Program-made: the position numbers and the translations under genes
The notes under the pieces: generated by a model
Told to the model about the DNA's origin: nothing
The model's database searches: none
Seen by the model: only the letters and a program-made list of their open reading frames with translations
Part shown: piece by piece, positions 45,575-54,956 of the stretch
Layout: every line of letters begins with the position of its first letter
Numbering within the stretch: the first letter of the stretch is position 1
From: Hyphomicrobiales bacterium
GTDB taxonomy: Bacteria > Pseudomonadota > Alphaproteobacteria > Rhizobiales > Aestuariivirgaceae
DNA length: 64,000 nucleotides
Direction of reading: 5' to 3'
NCBI GenBank assembly: GCA_025359045.1
Contig: JANYHN010000070.1
Coordinates: 1-64,000, forward strand

Positions 45575-46612
45575 ATGAATTTCGCATCTGATAATGTTTA
45601 TGGCGTTGACCCGCGCATCATGCAAGCCATGGTGGATGTGAACCAAGGCACTGATGTTTCATATTGCCATGATGATGGTTCGAAGGAGACCGAAACTCGG
45701 CTCAGCCAAATATTTGAGAAAGAGGTGAAGGCCTTTTTGGTGGTGAATGGAACTGGTGCAAACAGCTTGGCACTTTCCGCGATGTGTCCGCCATATGGCG
45801 GGGTGCTGTGCCACGAGAGCGCTCATATCAACACCGATGAATGCAACGCGCCCGAAATGTTTACGGGTGGTGCAAAGCTGATTACGCTTGCTGGCGATGG
45901 TGCAAAAATTACGGCAAATGCCATCTGCGAAAGATTAAAGCAGTTTGTGCATGGTGAACATGGCGCTAAGCTTTCGGCATTGTCAATTACCAATGCCACT
46001 GAACTTGGTACGGTGTATACGCCTGCTGAAATCAAGGCGCTCGCCAATGTTATTAAGCCGCATGGCATGAAGATGCATATGGACGGGGCGCGATTTGCGA
46101 ATGCTCTCGTGGGTCTGGGTTGCACACCAGCTGAGATGACATGGAAGGCTGGCATTGATGTGTTATCGTTTGGCGGAACCAAAAATGGCGGCATGTTGCT
46201 CGAAGCCGTGGTGTTTTTTGATACGTCGCTGGCCGATGATTTCCTATATCGCCGCAAGCGGGCAGGGCAGTTGATTTCGAAGAGCAGATTTATCTCCGCA
46301 CAAATGAATGCTTATCTGCAAGATAATGTTTGGTTGGCCAATGCCCGCAGAGCAAATGGCTTAGCGCAGACGCTAGCTCACGGCTTGCAACAGTCCAACC
46401 GGATCACACTTTCAAATCCTGTGCAAGCCAACGAAGTTTTTGCGTTTATGCCGCGTACCACTTTTAGCAAGGTGCAAGAGCAGGGTGCGCATTTTTATGA
46501 ATGGCCAATGCCGGGCACCCCCGATGATGAAGTGCATTGCCGGTTTGTATTATCGTTTGCCACGCCAGAAAAAGATGTAAACCGCTTTGTAGAGTTGATC
46601 AAAGCAGTCTAA
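45575..46612 (+). CDS. Low-specificity L-threonine aldolase-like PLP enzyme
   Basis: 345 residues. Beta-eliminating lyase fold: FASDNVYGVDPRIMQAM, NGTGANSLALSAM, the D-G-A-R motif MHMDGARFANALV and the PLP lysine in SFGGTKNGGM. Cleaves threonine or allo-threonine to glycine and acetaldehyde. The ATG has TGGAG upstream. It stands alone between the Blh-like and DoxX genes. Confidence 0.93.
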   Translation: MNFASDNVYGVDPRIMQAMVDVNQGTDVSYCHDDGSKETETRLSQIFEKEVKAFLVVNGTGANSLALSAMCPPYGGVLCHESAHINTDECNAPEMFTGGAKLITLAGDGAKITANAICERLKQFVHGEHGAKLSALSITNATELGTVYTPAEIKALANVIKPHGMKMHMDGARFANALVGLGCTPAEMTWKAGIDVLSFGGTKNGGMLLEAVVFFDTSLADDFLYRRKRAGQLISKSRFISAQMNAYLQDNVWLANARRANGLAQTLAHGLQQSNRITLSNPVQANEVFAFMPRTTFSKVQEQGAHFYEWPMPGTPDDEVHCRFVLSFATPEKDVNRFVELIKAV

Positions 46613-46617
46613 TCGTA

Positions 46618-46983
46618 TCAAGCCAAACGTTTTTGAATCGTGCTCCGGGTAAGATAAAGCAGCACCGCAATTACAGCGCCAATCACAATCGTATGCACCC
46701 AATCTTGATGAATGCGGGTCACTTGGGCGATGAAGGCACCTGCATCAACGCAAAGTAATAGCAAAGCACCCCATGCAGTGGTCACAGGATAAAGCACAGC
46801 GGCGGCACCTATAATTTCAACCACGCCTGTGAAAATGCGGAACCAGTCCCCAAGGCCTACGACACCAAACTCTTCAACCATCATCGGCTGGCCACTCAGC
46901 TTCATGAAGGCTGCAAAAGCGAATAGGCCGGCAACAACAACGCGCAAAATCCAAGTGAGAATGTTACGAATATTTGGTGACAT
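46618..46983 (-). CDS. DoxX-family membrane protein
   Basis: 121 residues, four membrane helices. ILRVVVAGLFAFAAFMKLSGQPMMVEEF and FRIFTGVVEIIGAAAVLYP match the DoxX-like pattern. Members act in thiol or quinone redox chemistry at the membrane; the exact role here is unknown. Convergent with the aldolase gene, 5 bp apart. Confidence 0.88.
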   Translation of the reverse strand: MSPNIRNILTWILRVVVAGLFAFAAFMKLSGQPMMVEEFGVVGLGDWFRIFTGVVEIIGAAAVLYPVTTAWGALLLLCVDAGAFIAQVTRIHQDWVHTIVIGAVIAVLLYLTRSTIQKRLA

Positions 46984-47060
46984 GGAATCAAACCTTTCAA
47001 ATTGTTAGACTCTGAAATAGCAGCATCTCAATTAAATTGAAACTGAATTTATTACAGTTA

Positions 47061-48221
47061 CTAGAGATCACCCACCACACATTTTTTAGCCAACGCTTTA
47101 TATTGCTTCTCGGTAAATAGAATCGGATTGCCACCTGCTGATGGATCCTTGATGGCCATGGCCGCCACTTCATCCAAGCGCTTTGCATCAATGCCAATAT
47201 CTTTCAGTGCATTTGGAATTCCAATTTCCTTGCGCAGTGCCAATATCCATTTCATGAAACCATCAAAGCCGCCTTTGATTTCAAGATAGGCAGCGGCGCG
47301 AGCGATATCTTTTTCAATCTTCTTGCGATTGGCTTTCAGCACGTAAGGCATGATGATGCCGTTGAGCAAACCGTGATGCGCGTCATACAAACCGCCAAAA
47401 GGATGAGACAAAGCGTGGATTGCACCCAGACCGCGTTGGAAAGCTGTAGCGCCCATCGATGATGCCACCAACATGTTGCCGCGCGCCTCCATATCGTTTG
47501 GTTTCTTCACGGCTTTGGCCAAATTCTCTTTCACCAATAGCATGCCTTCTAAGCCAACACCTTTTGCAAGCGGGTTGTAGAAAGGTGCGCAATAAGCTTC
47601 AATGCAATGGGCCAATGCGTCCATGCCTGTGGCAGCCGTGAGTTTTGCTGGAAGGCCGACGGTCAACTCAGGGTCAAGAATAACGACCCTCGGCATAATC
47701 GCTGGATGGAAAATGATTTTCTTTTCATGTGTTGTTGGGTGGGTCACCACACCAGCACGGCCGACTTCAGAACCAGTGCCCGCAGTCGTCGGCACGGCGA
47801 TAATCGGCGAAATGCTTTTAGCATCAGCGCGTGTCCACCAATCATCCACATCTTCCAAGTCAAACACAGATATCGATTGCCCATGCATCAGAGCAATCAT
47901 CTTGCCGATGTCCAAACCAGAGCCACCGCCAAATGCAATCACGCCATCATGCATACCGGCCTTATAGGCCTTTACACCAGCTAGAATATTGGCCTCAACA
48001 GGGTTGGGTCGCACTTCGGAGAATACCTGTACAGCAAGGCCAGCGCTTTTCACATCAGCCACAATCGCCTGCACCATCGGCATGTTAGCAAGGCCGGGAT
48101 CTGTCACAAACAGCGGGCGCTTCATACCCACAGCTTTGCAATGATCAGCCAGTTCCTTGATGCGGCCGGAACCAAATTTAATTGCAGTTGGGAAATTAAT
48201 GTTACGATTTGGAATGGTCAT
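47061..48221 (-). CDS. Iron-containing alcohol dehydrogenase
   Basis: 386 residues. Type III ADH: FGGGSGLDIGKMIAL and PTTAGTGSEVGRAGV bind NAD, and the metal site is DALAHCIEAY with HALSHPFGGLYDAHHG. It oxidises an alcohol to the aldehyde or the reverse; amino alcohols or glutamylated alcohols fit the neighbours. It ends the minus-strand group N-formylglutamate amidohydrolase, ligase, ADH; the ligase stop is 11 bp upstream. Confidence 0.93.
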   Translation of the reverse strand: MTIPNRNINFPTAIKFGSGRIKELADHCKAVGMKRPLFVTDPGLANMPMVQAIVADVKSAGLAVQVFSEVRPNPVEANILAGVKAYKAGMHDGVIAFGGGSGLDIGKMIALMHGQSISVFDLEDVDDWWTRADAKSISPIIAVPTTAGTGSEVGRAGVVTHPTTHEKKIIFHPAIMPRVVILDPELTVGLPAKLTAATGMDALAHCIEAYCAPFYNPLAKGVGLEGMLLVKENLAKAVKKPNDMEARGNMLVASSMGATAFQRGLGAIHALSHPFGGLYDAHHGLLNGIIMPYVLKANRKKIEKDIARAAAYLEIKGGFDGFMKWILALRKEIGIPNALKDIGIDAKRLDEVAAMAIKDPSAGGNPILFTEKQYKALAKKCVVGDL

Positions 48222-48232
48222 GTTTTTCTCTC

Positions 48233-49609
48233 TTAATAGCGTTCAAAGCCGCGCTTTAATTCAAGGTCAGTAATACGGCGGTCAAATTCATATTGTTCCC
48301 ATTTTGCAGTGTGCACATAATGATCAACCACATCATCACCCATCGCATCACGCAGGAATTTGGATTTGTCGAGAAGCTCCGTTGCTTCACGCAAGGTTTT
48401 TGGAATCTCGCGCAGCTTTTGCGCAGCAGAATAAGCATCGCCGGAAAACACAGGTTCCAACTTCATCTTCTTTTCAATGCCGTCCAAACCTGCGGCGATG
48501 AGTGCGGCAAAGGCGAGATAGGGGTTGAGGTCAGCCCCACCCACGCGGCATTCAACGCGGATGGCTTTTGTATCGGCGCCACAAAGCCTGTAACCCGCTG
48601 TGCGGTTGTCAAAGCTCCACACCGCTTTGGTTGGCGCAAAAGTGCCGACCATGAAGCGCTTATAAGAGTTGATATAAGGTGCGAGGAAGTAGGTGAGTTC
48701 TGAGGCATGCGCCAATTGGCCAGCCAAATAATGTTCCATCATCGTCGACATGCCGTGGTTGCCAGACTTGTCATAAAAATGCGGCGTCTTGCCATCGGCT
48801 GACCACAGCGATTGGTGGATATGCGATGAATTGCCAGCCATCCCATAATCCCATTTGGCCATGAAGGTGATAGCTTTGCCAAGTCCATAAGCAATTTCCT
48901 TGGAACCGTTTTTGATGATCGCGTGGGTGTCGGCCATGGCCAGCGCTTCATCATATTTCACATTGATTTCTTCTTGGCCCGGGCCCCATTCGCCCTTGGA
49001 GTTTTCAACGCGAATGCCAGCGCCCGCCAAGCCATTGCGCAAAGCGCGCATGTAAACCTCTTCCTTTGCGGTTTGCTGCACACCATAATCCTCGATGAAG
49101 TATGTCGAGGTCTTCATGTTGCGATAGCCTTTGGTGTGGCAAGTCTCATAGCTATCATCGAACAAAAAGAATTCTAATTCAGAAGCCATATAGGCTTTCA
49201 TTTTCATGGCTTCGACGCGCTTTAATTGCTTCTTTAAAATCGCACGGGGGGAATGCGGCACGTCTTCGTGCGTATGGTGATCAAGTACATCGCACAATAC
49301 CAAAGCAGAGCCCGGCATCCAGGGTGTGCGGATCATGGTTGACATATCCGGCTTTAAAACAAAATCGCCATATCCCTTTTCCCAGCTGGTGGCTTTGTAG
49401 CCTGGGACGGGTTCCATCTCGATATCAACGCCCAGTAAATAATTGCAGGCATGGGTTTCTTCATAACCGCCATCAACAAAAAACTGCGCGTGAAAACGCT
49501 TGCCCGTCAGGCGGCCTTGCATGTCGGTGAAGGCAACGACCACGGTATCGATGGTTCCTGCTTTCACTTCGGATTTCAGTTCATCCAGTGTTAATTTGCC
49601 GTTACTCAT
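48233..49609 (-). CDS. Glutamine-synthetase-family gamma-glutamyl ligase (first copy)
   Basis: 458 residues. N-terminal beta-grasp start VVVAFTDMQGRLTGKRFHAQFFVDGG, then the GS catalytic domain: LEFFLFDDSYE, GPGQEEINVKYDEALAMAD, the SSHIHQSLW ATP/metal loop and RTAGYRLCGADTKAIRVECRVGGADLNPYLAFAA. It is not a housekeeping GlnA, which is longer at the N-terminus and has an adenylylation tyrosine loop. It resembles PuuA/GlnA3-type enzymes that glutamylate amines. Its start overlaps the stop of the amidohydrolase gene (ATGA). Confidence 0.93.
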   Translation of the reverse strand: MSNGKLTLDELKSEVKAGTIDTVVVAFTDMQGRLTGKRFHAQFFVDGGYEETHACNYLLGVDIEMEPVPGYKATSWEKGYGDFVLKPDMSTMIRTPWMPGSALVLCDVLDHHTHEDVPHSPRAILKKQLKRVEAMKMKAYMASELEFFLFDDSYETCHTKGYRNMKTSTYFIEDYGVQQTAKEEVYMRALRNGLAGAGIRVENSKGEWGPGQEEINVKYDEALAMADTHAIIKNGSKEIAYGLGKAITFMAKWDYGMAGNSSHIHQSLWSADGKTPHFYDKSGNHGMSTMMEHYLAGQLAHASELTYFLAPYINSYKRFMVGTFAPTKAVWSFDNRTAGYRLCGADTKAIRVECRVGGADLNPYLAFAALIAAGLDGIEKKMKLEPVFSGDAYSAAQKLREIPKTLREATELLDKSKFLRDAMGDDVVDHYVHTAKWEQYEFDRRITDLELKRGFERY

Positions 49610-50367
49610 GTTTTTTCTCCCTTGGTGGCCGCTTTCATCAGCGGCACGGATAGGCGTTGTGCCCATTGTTGTTGTCCACGTTCAGTTTCGATGAGATCAT
49701 TCCTGATTTCAATCATCAAATGATGCAGGCCGCGCGGGGCTGCATGCAAATTCATCAGGTGCATCACACCATCTTTTGGGCCGTAGGGTTCATTGAACTG
49801 CACATTAAGATCGGGATAAGATTTCACCATTTGATTGGCCAGCCAAGGGTCACGATCAAATAAGAGACCCAACTCAACAGCACGGTCTTTCCCTTTATAG
49901 TTTTTCGTGAATGAGTGAATTGAAACCGGAATGGCGCGCTGGCCTTCGGTGGCGCGTACATCGAGGTGGCCTTCGATTGCCGCATGAAAGGGTCGTGCAA
50001 TTTCAGTGACACGAGCCAATCTATCGACACCGCTCAAATTCTTATTGCCTGGAATTTCAAAAATTTCACTTATCTCTGGCACAGCGCTCGGACTCTCCGG
50101 CGGGCGGTTGCAATCATAAGCAAGGCGTGAATAGCGCTGCATGATCAACGGCGCGTCCAGCAACCTCGATAACATGCGTGCTGTCGAGGCCGCACCAATG
50201 TCATAGGCGATGTGGCGTTTGAGGTCGGCCTCGGTCAACCCAAGCGTGCCCAAACTGCGCGGCAAATGGTTTGAGGCATGTTCGCAAATCAACACGAAAG
50301 GCGATGCGCCCATTTCATTGATCATTTCAGCGGGGTGGGCCTCATCCGCCTCTAGCAGTTTCGACAT
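49606..50367 (-). CDS. N-formylglutamate amidohydrolase-family hydrolase
   Basis: 253 residues of the FGase family: FVLICEHASNHLPRSLG (metal-site His and Glu), DIGAASTARMLSRLLDAPLIMQRYSRLAYDCNRPP, and a later PVSIHSFT, IEIRNDLI. FGases free glutamate from N-formylglutamate in histidine use, but relatives cleave other N-acyl or gamma-glutamyl compounds. Here it is coupled to a gamma-glutamyl ligase-like gene by a 4-bp overlap, which hints at removal of a glutamyl group. It is divergent from the GMC gene. Confidence 0.88.
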   Translation of the reverse strand: MSKLLEADEAHPAEMINEMGASPFVLICEHASNHLPRSLGTLGLTEADLKRHIAYDIGAASTARMLSRLLDAPLIMQRYSRLAYDCNRPPESPSAVPEISEIFEIPGNKNLSGVDRLARVTEIARPFHAAIEGHLDVRATEGQRAIPVSIHSFTKNYKGKDRAVELGLLFDRDPWLANQMVKSYPDLNVQFNEPYGPKDGVMHLMNLHAAPRGLHHLMIEIRNDLIETERGQQQWAQRLSVPLMKAATKGEKT

Positions 50368-50411
50368 ATAGAAATTTCCTCTGGTGATCTATCTTCTCAG
50401 AGTTGGTGCGA

Positions 50412-50450
50412 ATTGCCAAGGGCATGGCGTGACGTTGGTAGATTGCCAAG
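50412..50450. promoter_or_regulatory. Direct repeats ATTGCCAAG x2 in the divergent promoter
   Basis: ATTGCCAAG occurs at 50412-50420 and 50442-50450, 30 bp apart, close to three helical turns. TTGGTGCG is also repeated (50403-50410, 50475-50482). They sit between the divergent amidohydrolase and GMC genes, where a regulator of both would bind. No regulator gene is present nearby. Confidence 0.35.
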
Positions 50451-50520
50451 TGTCGTAAAAAACGCGGCAAGAGTTTGGTGCGCGTCCAGTAATCGTTTAA
50501 GTTAAACGGGTGGCACTCAA

Positions 50521-52176
50521 TTGGAAAATTTTGACTTCATTCTCGTAGGTTCAGGCTCGGCTGGTTCGGTCATGGCCAAGCGCCTGTCGGAGGATTTGAA
50601 GAATTCCGTGCTGGTTCTTGAGTTTGGAGGCACTGACCGGGGGCCCCTCATTCAAATGCCATCTGCCCTTTCATACCCCATGAGTATGAAGCTTTATAAT
50701 TGGGGCTTTGAGTCAGAACCCGAACCCAATCTCAATAACCGCAAATTGGTCACCCCGCGCGGCAAGGTGATGGGCGGTTCATCTTCGATTAACGGCATGG
50801 TTTATGTGCGCGGTCATGCAAGGGATTTCGATACTTGGCGCGATATGGGGGCGAGCGGTTGGAGTTATGCAGACGTGCTGCCCTATTTCAAGCGCATGGA
50901 AAATGTTGAAGGCGGCGAGAAAGGTTGGCGCGGCACCGAAGGCCCGATGTTTGTCAAACGCGGGCGCATGAAAAACCCGCTTTATCAGGCGTTCATCGAT
51001 GCAGGCGTGCAAGCGGGTTATCCACACAGCATTGATTATAACGGCTATCAACAAGAAGGTTTTTCCGCATTTGAAATGACTGTACATGATGGTTTGCGCT
51101 GGTCGGCGGCAAACGCTTATCTCAAGCCAGCACTGAAAAACGGTAAGGTCAAATTGCAAACCGGTGCGCGTGTTCGTAAAATTTTACTGGAAGGCAAAAA
51201 AGCGATCGGCGTTGAATATGAGCTTGGTGGCAAAATCATCAAGGCGATGGCCAACCGTGAAGTCATCATCGCAGCTTCTACAATCAATTCACCAGCCTTG
51301 CTGCAACTTTCAGGCATTGGCCCTGGCAAAGTATTAGCTGAAGCTGGTGTTCCTCAAGTGCATGAACTGGCAGGTGTTGGCGAAAATCTTCATGATCATT
51401 TGGAGGTCTATTTTCAGCTGCGCTGTCTGGCGCCCGTCTCGCTTAATCGCGATCTTGGCCTTTTCTCAAAAGCCATGATCGGTGCGCAGTGGCTGTTGTT
51501 CGGCACTGGTCTCGGTGCCACCAATCATTTTGAATCTTGCGCCTTCATCCGCTCAAAAGCGGGCATTGAATATCCCGATATTCAATATCACTTCCTGCCC
51601 GCCGCCATGCGCTATGATGGCAAAGCGGCTTTTGATGGTGATGGATTTCAAGTGCACACTGGCCCTATGCGAACAAAATCTCGCGGTTTCGTCCGTATAC
51701 AGAATAATGATCCCGCAGTGGCTCCTAAAATCCAATTCAACTATATGAGCCACCCAGATGACTGGGAAGAATTCCGCTCCTGCATTCGTCTCACCCGCGA
51801 AATTTTCAAACAAGACGCCATGAAGCCTTATGCTGGTGAAGAAATTCAGCCCGGTGCCGCCGCCGTGACCGACGAACAAATCGACGCCTTCATCCGCGAA
51901 CACGCTGAAAGCGCCTATCACCCCTGCGGCACATCGAAGATGGGTTCGGTGAAAGACAAGCTGGCCGTAGTTGACCCCGAATGCCGTGTGATCGGCATGG
52001 AACGGTTGCGCGTTGTGGACTCCAGCATCATGCCGCAAGTGACCAACGGCAACCTGAACGCACCAACATTGATGATCGGCGAAAAGGCCTCAGATCACAT
52101 TCTTGGAAAGCGAATGCTGCCACCCTCAAATCAAGAACCATGGATAAATCCCGATTGGAAGACGCGGCAGAAATAG
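50521..52176 (+). CDS. GMC-family FAD oxidoreductase (choline dehydrogenase-like)
   Basis: 551 residues. FAD dinucleotide site [22 protein letters not shown] signature 1 [24 protein letters not shown] and signature 2 [23 protein letters not shown], active-site histidine in [13 protein letters not shown], and the C-terminal [21 protein letters not shown]. It oxidises an alcohol to the aldehyde. The TTG start at 50521 is required, because no other start codon lies between the in-frame TAA upstream and the FAD site. It may feed the ligase pathway next to it. Confidence 0.94.
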   Translation: MENFDFILVGSGSAGSVMAKRLSEDLKNSVLVLEFGGTDRGPLIQMPSALSYPMSMKLYNWGFESEPEPNLNNRKLVTPRGKVMGGSSSINGMVYVRGHARDFDTWRDMGASGWSYADVLPYFKRMENVEGGEKGWRGTEGPMFVKRGRMKNPLYQAFIDAGVQAGYPHSIDYNGYQQEGFSAFEMTVHDGLRWSAANAYLKPALKNGKVKLQTGARVRKILLEGKKAIGVEYELGGKIIKAMANREVIIAASTINSPALLQLSGIGPGKVLAEAGVPQVHELAGVGENLHDHLEVYFQLRCLAPVSLNRDLGLFSKAMIGAQWLLFGTGLGATNHFESCAFIRSKAGIEYPDIQYHFLPAAMRYDGKAAFDGDGFQVHTGPMRTKSRGFVRIQNNDPAVAPKIQFNYMSHPDDWEEFRSCIRLTREIFKQDAMKPYAGEEIQPGAAAVTDEQIDAFIREHAESAYHPCGTSKMGSVKDKLAVVDPECRVIGMERLRVVDSSIMPQVTNGNLNAPTLMIGEKASDHILGKRMLPPSNQEPWINPDWKTRQK

Positions 52177-52216
52177 GGTTAACAGGTTCAGGATATATTC
52201 AGTTTTTATTCAGCAT

Positions 52217-52261
52217 TGTATATGTAGGTAAACTATATATGATATATACAATTCATATACA
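52217..52261. promoter_or_regulatory. A+T-rich inverted repeat upstream of fic-like gene
   Basis: TGTATATG (52217-52224) and CATATACA (52254-52261) are perfect arms, with TATATAT-G-ATATATA centred between them (52234-52248). The A+T richness makes chance dyads common, so weight is limited. Position 15 bp before the GTG start would suit an autoregulatory site, which Fic proteins with a C-terminal helix-turn-helix could use. Confidence 0.35.
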
Positions 52262-52275
52262 GGATTGTAGATATT

Positions 52276-53634
52276 GTGTCGGTAAAATTTGAAAAAACCT
52301 ATAAATTACAAAATCTTGAAAAACCACAATTTCCAGAAAATCGAGACGAAGTTGTGGCATTATTAACCTCTACCGAGGTGCGAAAAGCAATAGCGGAAGG
52401 GCAAGATCGCTATTTGCCTTGGATAGAATTCAAAGAAAAAAGTTGGGTCCCCGGAAATAAAGAGCATGTCTGGTCTTTGATGCAGTCGCAGCGTCGGGCC
52501 AACAACAAGATTACGCCGATACTTGATAAACTTGGTAGATACTATCAGTTTAACCCAAATTCCCACGCACAGTTTGTTCACGAAGTTGATCTTGAACTCG
52601 GTGGTGCTTTAATCGGAGTTTCTGATTTCAGTGAAAGCGACAAACGGCAAATCATTCGACGCAATTTGATTGAGGAGTCAATTGCTTCATCTAAACTTGA
52701 GGGTGCAAACACCTCGCGCGAAGCTGCGCGCCGCATGCTCAACGAGGGGCGTAAGCCCAAAGACAGAGACGAACGCATGATTGCAAACAATCACGCGGTG
52801 ATGAAAAGAATAGAAGAAGAATCAAAGCTTGAACCACTTTCGATAGAGTTACTCCAAGATTTGCACGGGCAGGTCACGCAAGGCACTCTTGCTAACTCCA
52901 CTCATGAGGGGGCATTCCGCCAGACGTTTGATGAAAAAGGGCAACGGCTCAAAATCTTGCCGTGGGATGAGACTACAGTTGTTTATGTTGCTCCAGATCG
53001 TGAGTTCGTAGATGCACAACTCAACGAACTTATTAAATTTGCGAACGATAAAGATGGCTCTGGTTTTATCCACCCCATTTACAAAGCCATCATGTTGCAT
53101 TTCTGGATAGGCCTTTTACACCCATTTGAAGATGGCAACGGTCGATTGGCCAGAATACTGTTTTATTGGTATATGCTCCGAAAGGGCTATTGGGCATTTT
53201 CATATCTATCTTTGTCAGAAAAAATACTAAAATCTCCAAAGCAATATGCAATGGCTTATATCTATTCTGAGCAAGATGATTTCGATCTCAACTATTTTAT
53301 CCATTATAATGTGAGCAAACTGAAGCTTGCCCGGGATGATTTGCAAAAATATCTCAAAGAAAAAACAGCTGAAAATCGACAGACGTTGAAAATAATTCAA
53401 AGCGGTCATAACTTTAATTTACGACAACTTAATCTGCTGCAATTTCTGTCCAAAGACGAACAGCAAAGCACGACGATCGGTGCCTATCATAATCTGAATG
53501 CTGATGTTGGCCCCGTAACAATCGCAACTGACCTGAAAAAGTTAGTGCAAGGCGGTTTTTTGACTAAACGGAAATCAGGAAGAAACGTTTACTATTTCCC
53601 CACAACGAAAGTGCGCGCACTCTTCAAGTCGTAG
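52276..53634 (+). CDS. Fic-domain protein with N-terminal inhibitory motif and C-terminal winged helix
   Basis: 452 residues from a GTG start. Fic_N-type region about 40-115, inhibitory SSKLEG (S138-G143, the S/TxxxEG form) in front of the Fic core, the Fic motif HPFEDGNGRLARILF (His282), and a C-terminal winged-helix domain (about 395-452: FLTKRKSGRNVYYFP). Fic enzymes AMPylate proteins; the inhibitory glutamate keeps them off until released. Its codons are more A+T-rich than the neighbours, and it breaks a catabolic region, which suggests acquisition by transfer. Confidence 0.94.
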   Translation: MSVKFEKTYKLQNLEKPQFPENRDEVVALLTSTEVRKAIAEGQDRYLPWIEFKEKSWVPGNKEHVWSLMQSQRRANNKITPILDKLGRYYQFNPNSHAQFVHEVDLELGGALIGVSDFSESDKRQIIRRNLIEESIASSKLEGANTSREAARRMLNEGRKPKDRDERMIANNHAVMKRIEEESKLEPLSIELLQDLHGQVTQGTLANSTHEGAFRQTFDEKGQRLKILPWDETTVVYVAPDREFVDAQLNELIKFANDKDGSGFIHPIYKAIMLHFWIGLLHPFEDGNGRLARILFYWYMLRKGYWAFSYLSLSEKILKSPKQYAMAYIYSEQDDFDLNYFIHYNVSKLKLARDDLQKYLKEKTAENRQTLKIIQSGHNFNLRQLNLLQFLSKDEQQSTTIGAYHNLNADVGPVTIATDLKKLVQGGFLTKRKSGRNVYYFPTTKVRALFKS

Positions 53635-53677
53635 GTTGGCCCCCCCCTGCAAAAAATACTTTACGATGTCAAACAGC

Positions 53678-53723
53678 GGGGCGGGCTTTGATTTCTGGCG
53701 TCCCAGAAATGGCGCGGCCCGCC
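53678..53723. ncRNA. Nested hairpin in the fic-dat intergenic region, possible RNA or palindrome
   Basis: Outer arms GGCGGGC (53680-53686) and GCCCGCC (53717-53723) enclose perfect inner arms ATTTCTGG (53691-53698) and CCAGAAAT (53703-53710) with a CGTC loop. It stands about 45 bp after the Fic stop, in a 380-bp gap with no credible gene. It could be a small RNA domain or a dispersed palindrome. No T tract follows, so it is not an ordinary terminator. Confidence 0.4.
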
Positions 53724-53880
53724 ATTCGAATTTTGAACCATCTTGCCTTGATCAAAGGCCTTAAGGTTTCGAAGTCAAATGTCTAACATAGGAAAACAAT
53801 ATCCATTTGTCAAGAAAAAAATGAACTAAAATGCAAATATTCCTTTAATTGTTGATTCCAAAGGCAAATTTTTGCCATAT

Positions 53881-53966
53881 CCCGTCATCCCGGCGAAGGC
53901 GGGGATTGGGCTTTCTATGAGTACAACGTGTTGTTAGCCCGGCCCCGGCCTTCGCCGGGGTGACGG
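53881..53966. repeat. GC-rich cruciform intergenic repeat
   Basis: Left arm CCGTCATCCCGGCGAAGG (53882-53899) and right arm CCTTCGCCGGGGTGACGG (53949-53966) are complementary with two mismatches, loop about 49 bp. It is of the same class as the unit at 37839-37917 (shared GTCA...GCGAAGGCGGGG core). The stretch from 53635 to 54015 holds only this element, the nested hairpin at 53678, and A+T-rich sequence; no gene is seen. Confidence 0.75.
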
Positions 53967-54015
53967 AATTTTTGAGATAAAATAAATACTTGGACTATTT
54001 TTTGCGCGACCCGCC

Positions 54016-54858
54016 TTACGCTTGCGCCTCTTCCAAAAATATCTCGCGCAGCTTCCGAACTACTGGCCCCGGTTGCCCGCCACCTATTCTATTGCCGTCG
54101 ATTTCGGTTATCGGCATTACGAATTGTGAGGCGCTAGAGAGGAATGCTTCATCAGCGGCATAAGCTTCTTCCGGGGTGAACAGGCGTTCTTCAATTTGAA
54201 TATTGTGTTCTTTCGCCAAGCGGAAAAGTGCGCGCCTCGTGCAGCCCGCAAGAATTCTATTCGATAAAGGCCTCGTGATGATTTTTTCGCCCACAACAAT
54301 ATAGGCATTCGATGATGTGCCTTCAGTGACAAAACCATCCTCCACCATCCAGCCTTCGGCAGCACCTTTTTGGTAAGCCTCTTCCTTGCCCAACACGGGA
54401 GCGAGCAGCATGATTGATTTAATATCGCGGCGCAGCCAGCGAATGTCAGGTGTGGTCACCACTTTCACACCGGTGCGGGCATTTGGATTATCGACCAGTT
54501 TCATCACTTGCGGAAAAGCAACCAGTGACGAAATAATATCTTTGGGAAAATTGAACATGCGGTCAGCAACACCGCGCGTCACCTGCATATAGATGATGCC
54601 TTCGGTCAGGTTGTTGCGCTTGATCAGCTCATTATGCATCGCCGTCATTGCAACAATGTTGCAAGGCCACGCCATTTTGAGTTCCTTGAGCGAACGATCC
54701 AGTCGTTCCATATGCGGGTCGTAATCAACAAGCTTGCCATTCACCACGGGGGTGACTTCATAAACACCATCGGCAAATAAGAAGCCGCGATCAAAAACCG
54801 AAACCTTGGCTTCGGCCTCGGGCACATATTCACCATTCACATAAACTATTCGATTCAT
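54016..54858 (-). CDS. D-amino-acid transaminase/branched-chain aminotransferase-like PLP enzyme
   Basis: 280 residues. Fold-type IV: RIVYVNGEYVPEAEAKVSVFDRGFLFADGVYEV, the PLP lysine in RRDIKSIMLLAPVLGKEEAYQKGAAEGWMVEDG, the TEGTSSNAYIV loop and LAGCTRRALFRLAKE. The DRGFLFADGVYEV and RRDIKS forms are those of D-alanine transaminases. It would make or consume D-amino acids. Start ATG 54858 chosen; ATG 54861 is adjacent. Divergent from the class III gene. Confidence 0.9.
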   Translation of the reverse strand: MNRIVYVNGEYVPEAEAKVSVFDRGFLFADGVYEVTPVVNGKLVDYDPHMERLDRSLKELKMAWPCNIVAMTAMHNELIKRNNLTEGIIYMQVTRGVADRMFNFPKDIISSLVAFPQVMKLVDNPNARTGVKVVTTPDIRWLRRDIKSIMLLAPVLGKEEAYQKGAAEGWMVEDGFVTEGTSSNAYIVVGEKIITRPLSNRILAGCTRRALFRLAKEHNIQIEERLFTPEEAYAADEAFLSSASQFVMPITEIDGNRIGGGQPGPVVRKLREIFLEEAQA

Positions 54859-54956
54859 CATTCGTTCCTTAATTGGTGCAGTGCAAACCTTGGGGGTTGG
54901 CTTCCCCAAATCGCCCAGCTACAAGCCACCCATCATTAACAACGTGCAAGGCTATC

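Noticed and set aside
45575-46612. Linking the threonine aldolase and the Blh-like gene as one operon
   Set aside because: There is a 63-bp gap with a separate ribosome-binding site and no functional link; left as separate genes.
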